64,000 nucleotides of DNA, taken from assembly GCA_000711775.1 (NCBI GenBank), contig ARYC01000140.1:140420-204419 (forward strand). Reading direction: 5' to 3'. A model generated the notes under the pieces. That model had not been told where the DNA came from, searched no databases, and saw only the letters and a program-made list of their open reading frames with translations. Numbering within the stretch: the stretch's first letter is position 1; every line of letters begins with the position of its first letter. Below are positions 9,309 to 19,837 of the stretch, in pieces. This stretch comes from Oxytricha trifallax. Its lineage: Eukaryota > Ciliophora > Spirotrichea > Sporadotrichida > Oxytrichidae. The translations under genes were made by a program, and so were the position numbers.

Positions 9309-12300
9309 TCAATAATGCGGTGGAGGATATGGATAAGGGTAAGGAAATGGAAATCCTGGTGGAGGAGGAAACTATCCACTTTGTTAAAACTTATTCATTT
9401 CTTCACTAGTCATAGGTGGAATGCCATACAGAGCCAAAGCAGCATTAGACTAGTTAAGTTTTCCCTATTTACTCATTATCACTTTGTTACCAAATTGGTC
9501 CAGTTCATACTCAAAATTCTTCTGATAGTCTTTCTTTATCAATTCCTCCTCAGATGATGGATTTGGCTTTGCAGGTATGTTAAAAGAGTTAACATTCAAA
9601 AACTTTTATTGATCTTACTGTTATTGTTAGTTCACAGAAGGGACTTCGGATTATGCGTTTTATTGCTTGTATTGCCTCATATTTACTATATCTTCTTGTT
9701 TACTCACGCTATCTTTGCTTTGTTTAGTCAAATTTTGCTTATTATCGAAAGAATTTTCCTCTACTCTCTTTTAATGTTTAGCTTTCCTCTGCTTAAGGAA
9801 GTTCTTCTGTGGGTTGAAGGGGTCGCTTTACTTAGTATATTGAGACTTAGTTTGGAAAGAATTGGTATTCCCCTCTTCATATTCATCCTCTTCCTCTTGA
9901 ACTATGTCTCTCTAATGATGTCTTTAATTCTTCTTGTTGAAATTCTAGCCAGTTTTACGTTTTGTACTATCGTCTAGGATCATTGATTTTGAGGATTTAT
10001 CGAAAAACCTAAGCTCATCCAATGATTCTTCACCTTGAATGAGTTGATTAAAATATTAAAGTCAAATATATCAAACTGATTAGCTTTAACTCCAGCTAAC
10101 ACCCTCGTTGTAAATTAGGCGCCGTCAAAGCTCTACATAGTGCGATTCCCTGCGGTAGGTGGTCTGAAATCTTTCAAGGACTTCTCAATGTAGTTATCAT
10201 CAGAAATATCCAGAAACTTTTCTGGAAACATGTTCTTGCTTGTAGATGGCTGCTTCATAAGATTGACTTCTTAAGGTCTATTGTCTTCTCTAGATCTCTT
10301 ACTTTTCTGGAGCTTAGATCTTGACTTTGATTTATTTTTGTGCTATTCTTCTTCTACTTCACTTTCATATTCTTCATCGTACTCTGACTCTTCACCTTCA
10401 CTGTAGTAACTCTATTATTCATCCTCGTCTTCGACCTTTTTTTGATTCTTATAAGATTAGGATTTCTACTTCGACTTTTTTATATAAAAACTTTATTGAA
10501 ATAAATATAATACATTAACATATATTACTTTTACAGCGTACTCTTATGCCTAGATTTCTCTTAATTTTATTTTGAATTTCTTAATACTTTACTCTTTTAT
10601 TCTTCATATTTATCTTGATTTTCCTACTGTGGTTCATTTCTTTACATTTATTAAGATTGTCTTATGGATTTCTCTTTCTCTTTTTATTGTTATTTCTTTG
10701 TTTATGGCTTTGATTAGGCTGTTTCAAATGAGTTTTTCAAGGCATCTAGATCCTGCATTAATTCTTGCTCAAAGTTATCTTGTTGAAGCTTTTACTACTG
10801 CTATTTATAGAGTTATTGCTATTATTACTACTATAACTACTGTTACTGAAGTTAATATTATTGTTAAGCCATCTGCTGTTGATATTATTAATACTACTCC
10901 TACATCAACTATTCTTATTAGTTCTACAATTATTACTGCTGAGATTGCTTGAGTTACTTGTTTGTTGATTGTTTAGATACTTTCGATTTGTTTTGCTTGG
11001 ATCTTGCAGTTTTCCTGTGAAAAGATTGGCCGTCATCTTCAATTTGCTATTTTGATGGCACCTCACTCTCATATTCGCTATCATATTCACTCTCCTCGTC
11101 ATCTTCTTATAACTTCTTATTTCTGTGGTCGTTTTGAGCTTTTTTTGCTTCTTTATGACTAATCTAAACTTGAATCTTAGAAGTTGTTCATTTTGGGTTT
11201 TGCAACTGGTTTATTATCGTTTTTAATTAATTTTAGTTACTTTTCTTCTTTGATGGTTGGTTATGAGCCTTGAAACTCTTTCTACTAATTGTTACTTCCA
11301 AGATTCTTTGGTGTAGGGGTTTGAACTCCCAAAAACTGCTACCCTCCGAAGGTTTTACTATCTTATCTCGGCACAGGCGATTAATCATCAATATTGCCCA
11401 TGTCTCTACTCTTGAGTTTTTACAGTCCTCCAATGAAATTCTTTTCTGATAGCATCTGACTTCTAAAAGTATCCCCAATTTTCTTGTTATCACTGAACTC
11501 AATCTCGAAAGAATCCTGCTTTTTTCTCCCAGATTTCTTTGGTTTGGAGCCTGGTTCTATTTGTTAGATTTGACTCTTACTCTCTGAGTAGTATGAGTAT
11601 TCTTCCTCGCTTCCTTCCTCATCATTATCTACTAGTTTACTCTTGTTTCCTTTTATAATTATTTAAATTTATAGTAAATCATTTTGATTAAATCTTTTTA
11701 ATTATATTCTAGATTTAGACTAGTTGCCCATTACATTATCATAAAAATATAAAAAATTTCGATAATTTAGTTTCAATTAGATATCTTAGATTTCATAATT
11801 TATTGATAATTATTTTTAATAAATATTTTAAGAGAATTTTATGAATTAATATTTTTTGAATTTTTTTGAATTTCTAGATTTTTTTTAAAAAAATCTAGAA
11901 GAGCAAATTGTGAAAATTTTCTTATTAAAGTAATGTTTTAATAATGATTTATATAGTGATCTGAATATAAAATTGTTTTATATTTCATTCATTAATTCTT
12001 AATGAATGAAATATAATTAAAATTGTCTTATTAATTTATTTAAATCTCTTTGATTTTTGCAGTACTTTTGTTCTACCTGATGTTTTACTTGGATACTTGA
12101 TTTGAACTGCTGTCTTTATCAATAGATTGCAGCATCAAATTAGACTCCTTCCTCTGATTCTACTTCTGTTACCCCCCTCTTTTACTATGCTAACTCATAC
12201 TCATTGATTGCACTTGCATGTCCTCATCATCATTATTCTGATTTACCATGAGATTGCCATTTGGCTTTTTGGACTGTTGGACCTTGGATTTATTGTTGAT

Positions 12301-12405
12301 TCCACTCTTCCTTGATTTATCCACATTCTCAACTTCTGACTCATATTCCTCTTCTTCACTTTCATCTCCCTCTTCATAGTATGACTACTCTTCGTCTTCT
12401 GACAT
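9309..12405 (-). CDS. Acidic, Gln-rich, Pro-tailed protein (866 aa), unknown function
   Basis: From ATG 12405-12403 to TGA 9311-9309, four IESs (425, 10, 53 and 8 bp) leave exactly 867 codons including the stop, with no intron. An acidic Tyr/Ser motif occurs four times: EEQSYYEEGDESEEEEYESE at the start, then EEGSEEEYSYYSES, EDDEESEYDSEYESEV and SYYSEGEESEYDEEYESEVE. Between copies 3 and 4 lies a long poly-Gln block encoded mostly by TAA/TAG. The tail ends in a Pro/Tyr/Phe-rich stretch (FPFPYPYPYPPPHY). The protein looks intrinsically disordered, possibly nuclear or RNP-associated, but this is inference from composition only. The opposite strand gives several long frames here that are shadows of this gene. 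Confidence 0.85.
10047..10060. other. Micro-IES (8 bp), pointer ATTAAA
   Basis: ATTAAA at 10047-10052 and 10055-10060, separated by only 2 bp. On the coding strand, removing 8 bp joins ANQFDIFDF to NQLIQGEESLDELRFFD. Without removal both flanking frames hit TGA. Confidence 0.72.
10474..10532. other. IES in Gln-rich gene, pointer ACTTTT
   Basis: ACTTTT at 10474-10479 and 10527-10532. Removing 53 bp joins HKSTLQK to SKQKSQSYKNQKKVEDEDE. Confidence 0.85.
11103..11120. other. Micro-IES (10 bp), pointer CTTCTTAT
   Basis: CTTCTTAT at 11103-11110 and 11113-11120, separated by 2 bp. Removing 10 bp joins SKRPQKQ to EDDEESEYDSEYESEV, the third copy of the acidic motif. Otherwise TGA follows within four codons. 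Confidence 0.75.
11638..12066. other. Large IES (425 bp) in Gln-rich gene, pointer TACT
   Basis: TACT at 11638-11641 and 12063-12066. Removal joins NIRQNKS to KLVDNDEEGSEEE. Inside are two inverted repeats: CTAGATT.../...AATCTAG at about 11,875-11,899 and ATTTCATTCATTAA/TTAATGAATGAAAT at about 11,984-12,014. Both are strong hairpins in otherwise featureless AT-rich DNA. Confidence 0.8.
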
Positions 12406-12427
12406 TTCAAGATTCTATATATTTGTG

Positions 12428-13240
12428 ATAAGGTTGAATTTTTTTAGCGTAAGATAAATTTTAGATTAATCAACAATTTTGAATATATAAATTTGAACTA
12501 AAGACTTAAAATATCAAATAAGGGAAAATATAGAGATTTGATAATGAAATTAGCTGCAAATATTTCGAAAAGTATAAATTGAAACTTTACAAGATATTCT
12601 GACAGTGTATATTCAGCGCATATGCGCTGATTTTTATTTAGCGCAGACTGCGCTGAATTAAATCGAGGCTCGGTAGACATTTTTAAGGCCAAATAGCCGT
12701 TCTTAAATGATAAAGTCCCTGTGGGACTATAGTGTTTTAATTGTTAAATTCTTAATTAATAATAATATTTTTAGTAATATAGTTTTAATTTTTTATTAAA
12801 AATTAAATATTTTAACTTAATCAAATTTCTCATTAAAGAAATCACATTAGTGATAACTATTAAATTTAATAAATTGCGGAAATTTAATAATTACTAAAAA
12901 TATTATTATTAATTAAGAATTTAACAATTAAAACACTATAGTCCCACAGGGACTTTATCATTTAAGAACGGCTATTTGGCCTTAAAAATGTCTGCCGAGC
13001 CTCGATTTAATTCAGCGCAGTCTGCGCTAAATAAAAATCAGCGCATATGCGCTGAATCTACACTGTCAGAATATCTTGTAAAGTTTCAATTTATACTTTT
13101 CGAAATATTTGCAGCTAATTTCATTGTCAAATCTCTATATTTTCCCTTATTTGATATTTTAAGTCTTTAGTTCAAATTTATATATTCAAAATTGTTGATT
13201 AATCTAAAATTTATCTTACGCTAAAAAAATTCAACCTTAT
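12428..13240. repeat. Palindromic germline-limited element, about 350-bp arms
   Basis: The arms 12,428-12,778 and 12,890-13,240 are near-identical inverted copies around a loop of about 111 bp. The two ends read ATAAGGTTGAAT and its complement. Each arm carries a mirrored 64-codon frame (MALKMS[T/A]EPRFNSAQ), which reads as a by-product of the palindrome rather than a gene. Each arm also holds two small perfect or near-perfect GC-richer palindromes (TCAGCGCATATGCGCTGA; CAGCGCAG.CTGCGCTG). It lies between the Gln-rich gene and the next gene. No transposase is inside, so it is probably a non-autonomous foldback/MITE element. Confidence 0.88.
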
Positions 13241-13377
13241 ATATTTTATAAATTAAATATGATTTGTATTGGTTGATTAACTTTTTCTTGCAGAAATTAT
13301 TTCATTTATGATAGATTATAGTGCTTCTTAAATGATTAAACAACCACTCGATTAAATTAAATATATAATAATTCATA

Positions 13378-14840
13378 ATGGGAAATATTGTAAGTTGCTG
13401 CAGTTCAGAGTAATCACAAACCTCAAATATTCTATGGTCATCAGCAGCCAAAAGCTAAGATAGATATTTGAACGAGTATGAAAAGCATAACTAAGTCAAT
13501 GTAAGTACGGTCATACTTATTATAATAAGAAATTAGGATGAAACTTTGAAAAGCTAAAGAAAATGATTGCTAAACTATAATTTAATTTTAGATAATGAAT
13601 CATGGGAGTGTCATATCACACGCTGAAAGTTTAATAATACAGAGTGACTCATCACCTGACAGTAATTAAGAATTAACACTTGAAACTGGTCATTAAGCTG
13701 CTTTTAGTTTTTCTGTAAAAGATATGAGAGTAAGAGCATATTATTCTTGTTTAGGAAGTTCAACTTATGAATTATTAAATTTATAGATGAATGACTTATT
13801 AGAGATTCAATCAGCCGACCCTGAAAATAAAAATGAATCAAAAAATAGTTCAAAACTTACCACTTAATTATCAATTAAGTTAGATGTTTAAATACCTCAC
13901 ACACTTGAATAATTCAAGCACTTACTTCAATAAGTAACAAAAAGATTATTTATAACAAATTCCTTTGTAGTTATCCTCTTGGTAAAGTAGAGTGAAATGG
14001 GATGAAATGTTTGAAGAATATATTGAAGACAAATCTGATCCAAAATCTCTTTTCTCTTTCTTTAATGCAAAAACATAGGCTACTAGTAATTTGATTAGCT
14101 CTAGATTTTGTCAGTTAAAGAGTTTCTAACTATCTAGTAACCTTTATTAAGTATAAGAATTTATGCATTTGTTACATTTTAGACTAACTTCACTGATATC
14201 TTTAAGTTTAATAATAACGGAGTGTTTTATCTTTATACAAGCTCAGTCGCTCACAATAACATTCAGGGAACTTAAACACCCGCAAAACCTCTTCACCCAC
14301 TAAAGCTAAGCAAATAGGTAAAGTCTTAACAATCGAGCACTAAGAATCAAAGACCACTTATTGATGTAATGATGGATGATAAGCTTAAACAAGCACATGA
14401 TAAAGCCTACCTTAGTACAATCTAAGATCTTAGCAATGACCAAAGTGGTCACACTCATACTCATAAGGAATATGACCAAAGTGAGAAGTACAAGCAAACA
14501 TTTAATATTGATTTTGGAGTCATCAAAGTGCAGAGAATAGATGAGACTTAAATATAGATTAATTATATGCTTATTGGAGGTCCAGAGTCACTCTACAAAG
14601 TAAGTGAAATTTATTATTCGTAAAACTAAAATTTTATCTTTTTAGTGCGGAGATCAGTATCAAAGAGTGTATAAACGATTAGTCTCAAAAAGAGCTGCAG
14701 ATATAGCTAAGAAATTGAGCATTTTCTCTATATAAGCATTGTCTTAGAATCTAAGCGAACATTTCAACTCTTCTTAATAATCAGAAAAAGAATCTGTAAT
14801 TAACAATTAAAATTCATTAAATTAGGAAAGCTTGCAATGA
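13378..14840 (+). CDS. Putative lipidated protein of unknown function (418 aa)
   Basis: ATG 13378 to TGA 14838-14840. Splicing 13501-13591, 13934-13970, 14151-14182 and 14600-14645 gives exactly 419 codons. The N-terminus MGNIVSCCSSE has Gly2 plus vicinal Cys, the usual pattern for N-myristoylation and palmitoylation, so membrane anchoring is likely (inference). The rest contains WDEMFEEYIEDKSDPKSLF, an Asn/Gln-rich linker, and a C-terminal part with NYMLIGGPESLYKCGDQYQRVYKRL. No known domain is recognised. The first interruption (91 nt) is longer than the others and could combine an intron and an IES. The upstream neighbour is the palindromic element. Confidence 0.75.
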
Positions 14841-15370
14841 AAGTTACTGTTATTTGTAAAATTAAGAATCAAATTTATTAAATTTATCAATTTTTAACTA
14901 TGATTTCAATCAGAAATTACATTTTGATAGAAATTAGTTTTTTCAAAAGATCTCACTTGATGAGCGTTCAGAATAGATTGCATAGAAAATATGGACCCGG
15001 CTTGATGGATCTTAAACAATCAATTCACAGACAATCAACCCACAGAATAAAAACCAAAATACAATTTAATTCAATTTATAAACTCTGAATTATATCTATT
15101 TCTTTCGCATTATCAGTAAATTATACAAATATTTATTTTGCAATGTGTTGATTAATTTACCAATTTCATTGAATCATGTCAACTTATATTAAGAAAGTAT
15201 TATACTATTTAAGATTGCCATTTTTCTATGAAAAATATCTTAATTTTTACTAATTACAATTCTAGTGCTTTTACTTTTAACAAATAATTCTAGTTAATTT
15301 ATACTTTATTGTTTGCTATATTAATTCATGATATTTTTATTATCTTATTAATGATTATTTTTTGTTTAAA
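14841..15370. other. AT-rich spacer
   Basis: No convincing coding frame. A less AT-rich patch near 14,990-15,040 has no recognisable content. Confidence 0.45.
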
Positions 15371-15380
15371 ATGAAGAGAT

Positions 15381-15659
15381 TAAGACAATCTTCAGATCCC
15401 ATGGATGATACTACTGACAATTAGGTCACCACTGCTGGTGGAGAAGTCGATATCTCAAAGCCAGAGTCCTGCCTCATTGGTCTTGCTGTTGGTATATATT
15501 ATATCTAGTGATGACACCTTCGGATCTTGCGCCTATGTGTCCATCGACCAAGCTGCCTTCCTCAACAACCTTAAGGAAGACTGGAAAAGAGTCATGGCAG
15601 AGGGTTCATGGTACACCTTCTTCGTCTACGATATGGTTAAATTGTCCAAAAACGGTATT
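15381..15659 (+). CDS. Scrambled secreted-protein gene, MDS2 (middle of protein)
   Basis: Good coding sequence encodes DTFGSCAYVSIDQAAF, FLNNLKEDWKRVMAEG and WYTFFVYDMVKLSKNGI. It stops being coding at 15,659, where CGGTATT (15,653-15,659) matches the start of a distant piece at 19,838. The 5' edge is probably TAAGAC (15,381-15,386), also present at 17,572-17,577 behind the signal-peptide piece. Upstream of DTFGS two frames are open: SDPMDDTTDNQVTTAGG (needs a 7-bp micro-IES at 15,493-15,504, pointer TATAT) and an alternative frame read straight through. The former looks more protein-like but is not in phase with MDS1 through the predicted intron, so one detail is unresolved. Confidence 0.7.
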
Positions 15660-16011
15660 CAATGAATATCAAAAATTATCATTGAAATTATAGAAATAGG
15701 ATGTTAAAGAAAAACCAAATCATTTAAAATTTAGATTGCTACATACGAGTAAGTAGAATATTTGAAATAAAGATAGTAGCCCTAGCTCATAAAGAATGAG
15801 TAAATATTTCACTGCTATCATTCTTAAACACCCTAAAAAATCAAATTATTGGGGAATGACTGCTATTAGTCAATATATTTAACTTGAATAATTTACCCGA
15901 AATATGGGAGTTAAGCTGGTTATTTTGGCCATATTTATAACGATTATGATAAATCTCAAAAATACATAAAGAAGTCAATTCTGAAACAATAAAGAATTTT
16001 GTTTGATTAAA
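15660..16011. other. AT-rich spacer
   Basis: Germline DNA between MDS2 of the scrambled gene and the 3' end of the minus-strand EF-hand gene. Nothing recognised. Confidence 0.45.
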
Positions 16012-17104
16012 TCAAATATTTGTTGGGAAAAATAAAGCACCAAACTTCTTGGCCATCATCATAAAGTCTTCATAACTAATAGCATCCTCAACTCCCATTC
16101 CCTTAGATTCCGCCAATATTAACTTAGCCTTAGGTTCAACTTCTTCTGTAGATGTAGCAAAGTAATTAGACTATAATGTAAGTTATATTACTTTTGTATA
16201 TCATCCTACCCACAATTAGATAAAGATTGATTTAATATCAATTATAGAGTATCTTAAGCAGCTCCTTGAAGGTGATCATCCTACTATCTTCCTCATCAAA
16301 CAAATTAAAAGCGAATTTCAATTTCTCTTCTTTGCTCAAATTACCAACATTCATGAGCTGCAGCATCATCACTCTAATATCAATTTTTTCGTTTTATCCT
16401 CCAGTCATTAACTCAAAAGCATTTCTGAGGAGTGGCGAATCATCTAACTTCAAGAACTTAATAAATCTGCTGAAATTTATACGTTTTGGTAATTCCTACT
16501 CCTAATATACTTCATGCATTTTTCGCACTGCTTTTGAGTCAAACGCAAATTTCTGAGCTAGTTCTTTTATTGCGACTTTTCTTTGCTATGCTAAATCTCG
16601 TTGCTTGGTTAAGTCATTGAATTTCTTCAAATCTGACTCTAATGGTCATTAAAATTAGAATTAAAGTAGAACCAGATATGTTCAGAGTTAAGTAATTAAT
16701 AAATAAGTGCCTTAAATGGCTTCATTTTTGGCTTGGACATGCCAACTAAATTTTCCAATTGATTAACATCATCGTCATCTATTCCCTTCAAAATTGAATT
16801 ATAAATTCCAATAATTCTTTTAATACTCTCATATAAAATAACCCTTCTATTTTTTAGGGGGTTTTCTATTAGCATTGAATTTCTTGAAAGTGGCTTAATT
16901 CTCCTTTGCTTGTTTTTCCTTACCAGACTTACTATCGTCATCCTCTTCTTTAATATCACTATCCTCCTCTGACTATTCTGATTCATCCTCTTCTTCATCA
17001 TCATACTCACTTTCTTCTTGCCCCTCTGAGAGTTCTTCCTCTCCACTTTCATCGTCATTGTATTTCTTCAGCTTCTTCTTCCTCTCCATGCTCGAATCAT
17101 TCAT
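16012..17104 (-). CDS. EF-hand protein with acidic N-terminus (301 aa)
   Basis: From ATG 17104-17102 to TGA 16014-16012, three IESs (58, 53 and 76 bp) leave exactly 302 codons. The first about 70 residues are Lys-rich then strongly acidic (GEEELSEGQEESEYDDEEED). A helical region follows (KELAQKFAFDSKAVRKMHEVY). The C-terminal half has the layout of calcineurin-B/NCS-like proteins: FELMTGGQNEKIDIRVMMLQL is a degenerate EF-hand, FNLFDEEDSRMITFKELLKIL has a good EF loop (DEEDSRMITFKE), and AISYEDFMMMAKKFG is a partial last hand. It is likely a Ca2+-binding regulator; the target is unknown. It sits embedded between pieces of the scrambled secreted-protein gene and is itself not scrambled. Confidence 0.87.
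16164..16244. other. IES in EF-hand gene, pointer AATTA
   Basis: AATTA at 16164-16168 and 16240-16244. Removing 76 bp joins ELLKILY to NYFATSTEEVEPK. Confidence 0.87.
16640..16696. other. IES in EF-hand gene, pointer TAAT
   Basis: TAAT at 16640-16643 and 16693-16696. Removing 53 bp joins FKALIYQ to LESDLKKFNDLTKQR. Confidence 0.82.
16794..16857. other. IES in EF-hand gene, pointer CCCTTC
   Basis: CCCTTC at 16794-16799 and 16852-16857. Removing 58 bp joins RKPPKKQKG to IDDDDVNQLENL. Confidence 0.88.
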
Positions 17105-17496
17105 ACCTTTCTTTTTGCCACCTTTTATCTTTACTTTCTTTCATAATTTTTATATAAAATCCTTATATTAATTTGTCTAATTCCCCCAATTTGTAATTCT
17201 TTTACTAATTTTATTTGTATATTTTCTTAGTACTTGAATTATAACCCCCTTTCTTTAAACAATAAATATATATTATTTAAATCATTAAATTGACTTGAAA
17301 CTATTAATTTTGTGAGAAATTAGTAGCAAAAGAATGTATATTTATAGATTATGATAAAATGTAACAGAATAGGAAAGAATACATTAACCCATTTAATTAT
17401 TAAGAAATGTAGGTGATAGTTTGTTTAGACATTAATTTTATTAAGATTTGTGTTATTGATTTAATTATAATAAATATAAAAATAGCATTTGAAAAA
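17105..17496. other. AT-rich spacer
   Basis: 5' flank of the EF-hand gene (-) and of the scrambled-gene MDS1 (+). No element recognised. Confidence 0.4.
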
Positions 17497-17577
17497 ATGA
17501 AAGCTTTCTTCACAACCCTCGCCGTTGCCTCTCTCGCTCTCACCCAAGTTGAGGTAAGCAATTTTAAACAATAAGAC
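17497..17577 (+). CDS. Scrambled secreted-protein gene, MDS1 (signal peptide)
   Basis: ATG 17497 opens MKAFFTTLAVASLALTQVE, a textbook cleavable signal peptide with GC-rich codons that contrast with the flanks. It is followed at once by GTAAGC, a 5' splice site. Coding quality ends by about 17,577. TAAGAC at 17,572-17,577 recurs at the 5' edge of MDS2. If the two are joined there, a 33-nt intron GTAAGC...CTTCAG is created, of exactly the size seen in neighbouring genes. The intron therefore exists only after DNA rearrangement (inference). Confidence 0.7.
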
Positions 17578-18844
17578 CCAAAAGAATTAAGGAGATATAA
17601 TGAGTTAGCTAGATATATCATTGCGACTAATATATAATAATATACAGGATTATAATTAATGTTTTGCTATAGGATGATATGCATATAGTTCAATCAAAAT
17701 ACGTGATAGTAATAGAATTAATATTCAAATATTATAATTAAATATTATAATAATTAATAATCAAAATGTATTAAAATCAAGGAACAAATAGTCAGTCAAA
17801 TTCTCAATACCAACTGAATAATCAGCTTATAAATTGTTTATAACATATTATTCATTTTTTACATAAAAAATCATTAGAAATATTTTTATATAATTTTTAT
17901 TAATTAACTTCAAGGAATGAGTTTATAAGTACAATAGTATTATATTTTACATTTTCTTTGTGTAGTCATAGTAGCAAATTTTGCAATAAAAAAGAGAATA
18001 TAAAGATTATGGAGTGATATGCTACTTCGATACAGGTTTCCTCCAATATTACTTATTATTTTATGAATTATTTGTTTTATTATTAAAATATTACACGAGA
18101 GTGACAAAAGATAATGCAATGGAATATTTCTGTAATTCCCCCTTTTACGAGAGAGACAGTAATAACGAGAGACTGAGGTAGTAAAACTTGCCATTAGATA
18201 AACTAAAGTATGTTACACAAATTGAAATAATTAAACACTGCATTATTCACCAATAAATCATATATTTTACATAAATTTAGAGAATTCACTGGGGTTGAAT
18301 TTGCCATTACTCATGCTAACGATGAGCAAAATTTTAAAATCAAGTTTTTATTAGGAATTATATTATATATATATATATATTTTAATTGAATGTGTATTTG
18401 ATTGAGAAGAGATACAGAAACTCACCAATTGATACTTCAACAATAGGTGTTAGTCCGAGAGTACTTTGAAAGGTTTGATGTTAATTCATATAAACGGTTG
18501 ATAACCTCCCGTAAATTAATTCAATGGCTAAAAATCATCATCATCATACTTCAACAATCACAGCTTTTTATATTCTTATAAATTGATATGAAGATATACG
18601 ATAAATTCAAATAAATATAGAAACATAAAATATACAATAAGATAGCAATTTTTTCGTTTTATTTGAATATTTTAGGAAATGTATATTTAAGCATGTTCTT
18701 AACTTGATTAATTACATTTAATTCTATTATTAATACATTTTTGTGATGAATAATTATTATTAATTTGATTTAATTTGATTGAATTGAAAGCGTAGTAGTA
18801 TCTCCCAATTCAATTAATCAAACTTTAATAGGTAGAGTGATCGC
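17578..18844. other. AT-rich germline interval (IES between scrambled MDSs)
   Basis: About 1.27 kb of DNA with no coding frame. Contains a (TA)n run at about 18,361-18,380. No inverted repeat or transposase was seen. Confidence 0.45.
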
Positions 18845-19083
18845 TCAGTTGTTGACGTTCTAGTCAGTGAAGTATTGGAGAAGAGAAGCGACGCTTTTGC
18901 ATCCATTGTAGTAGTCAATGGAAGTGCCATCCAAGTATACCTTAGCGTCAGCAAGAATGCCATTCAATTCACCATTGATAGCAGCAATCAAATCATAAAA
19001 AGTTATCATAAAAGCCAATAAATCTATTTTGAATTAGTGAAAGGCGATTCTTGAGACTCTGTCTGAAAGATAGGGAACATCAA
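18845..19083 (-). CDS. Scrambled secreted-protein gene, MDS4 (C-terminus, inverted)
   Basis: On the minus strand the frame reads VDVPYLSDRVSRIAFH, then DLIAAINGELNGILADAKVY and SIDYYNGCKSVASLLQYF, to TGA 18847-18845. Its first 14 bases (19,083-19,070, TTGATGTTCCCTAT) are identical to the last 14 of MDS3 at 19,873-19,886 on the plus strand. A long pointer in inverted orientation is the signature of a scrambled, inverted junction. Confidence 0.85.
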
Positions 19084-19348
19084 ATGTATCAATTCTTTCA
19101 AAATAATATCTAAATTTAAATGGGTATTTTTATAATTTATTTTGCTATAGGCTGTTAGCGATTTCTCAAGATCTCATATTATAAGTTATTTTTTCTTGCT
19201 GTTGGTAATCAAATCAGTGATGAATAAAACATTTAAAAATAATAGTATTATCAAAAGTATCAAGATTTCAATTTTAAAATCTTTGAAAATCTCAAAAATA
19301 CAATTTCAGATAATAACATTAATATATAGATACTGCAAAATATAAAAT

Positions 19349-19775
19349 ATTGCAGGAACACATTTGATTTGGGGAAATAATATGTAATTAATAAATAAAT
19401 TTGTATAAATCGTGGCAGTTAACTTTCTCAATTCGTAGACAATATGGTACTTGTCCTATATGGAATTTGAAATTAGCTTGACTTTACTAATGGCGGTATC
19501 CCTATATCGCATCTTTTGGAGCGAGATAACTCGACTATAATTTTGTGGGTGATTTTTTGTTGTTGTTGACTTTAATGCTCAAATTATAGTCGAGTTATCT
19601 CGCTCCAAAAGATGCGATATAGGGATACCGCCATTAGTAAAGTCAAGCTAATTTCAAATTCCATATAGGACAAGTACCATATTGTCTACGAATTGAGAAA
19701 GTTAACTGCCACGATTTATACAAATTTATTTATTAATTACATATTATTTCCCCAAATCAAATGTGTTCCTGCAAT
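19349..19775. repeat. Palindromic element family A, copy 1 (194-bp arms)
   Basis: Arms 19,349-19,542 and 19,582-19,775 are essentially perfect inverted copies around a 39-bp loop. The ends are ATTGCAGG and CCTGCAAT. A diverged relative with the same ends and the same central words (CTTGGCAGTTAA, GCGGTA...TATCGCATCT) is at 50,128-50,535. The element lies exactly between inverted MDS4 and MDS3 of the scrambled gene. It encodes nothing; a foldback/MITE-type germline-limited element. Confidence 0.92.
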
Positions 19776-19837
19776 AATAATTTTTATCATTTAAGAATAA
19801 CTTTTTTAAATAAAAATGACAAAATAAATAAAATCGA

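Noticed and set aside
9315-9977. Long plus-strand frames of 80 and 122 codons.
   Set aside because: Antisense shadows of the 866-residue minus-strand gene: hydrophobic low-complexity translations opposite Gln/Lys/Glu codons.
12498-13170. Two identical 64-codon frames (MALKMS...) on opposite strands.
   Set aside because: They are mirror images created by the palindrome, with no upstream or coding features. More likely a repeat than a gene.
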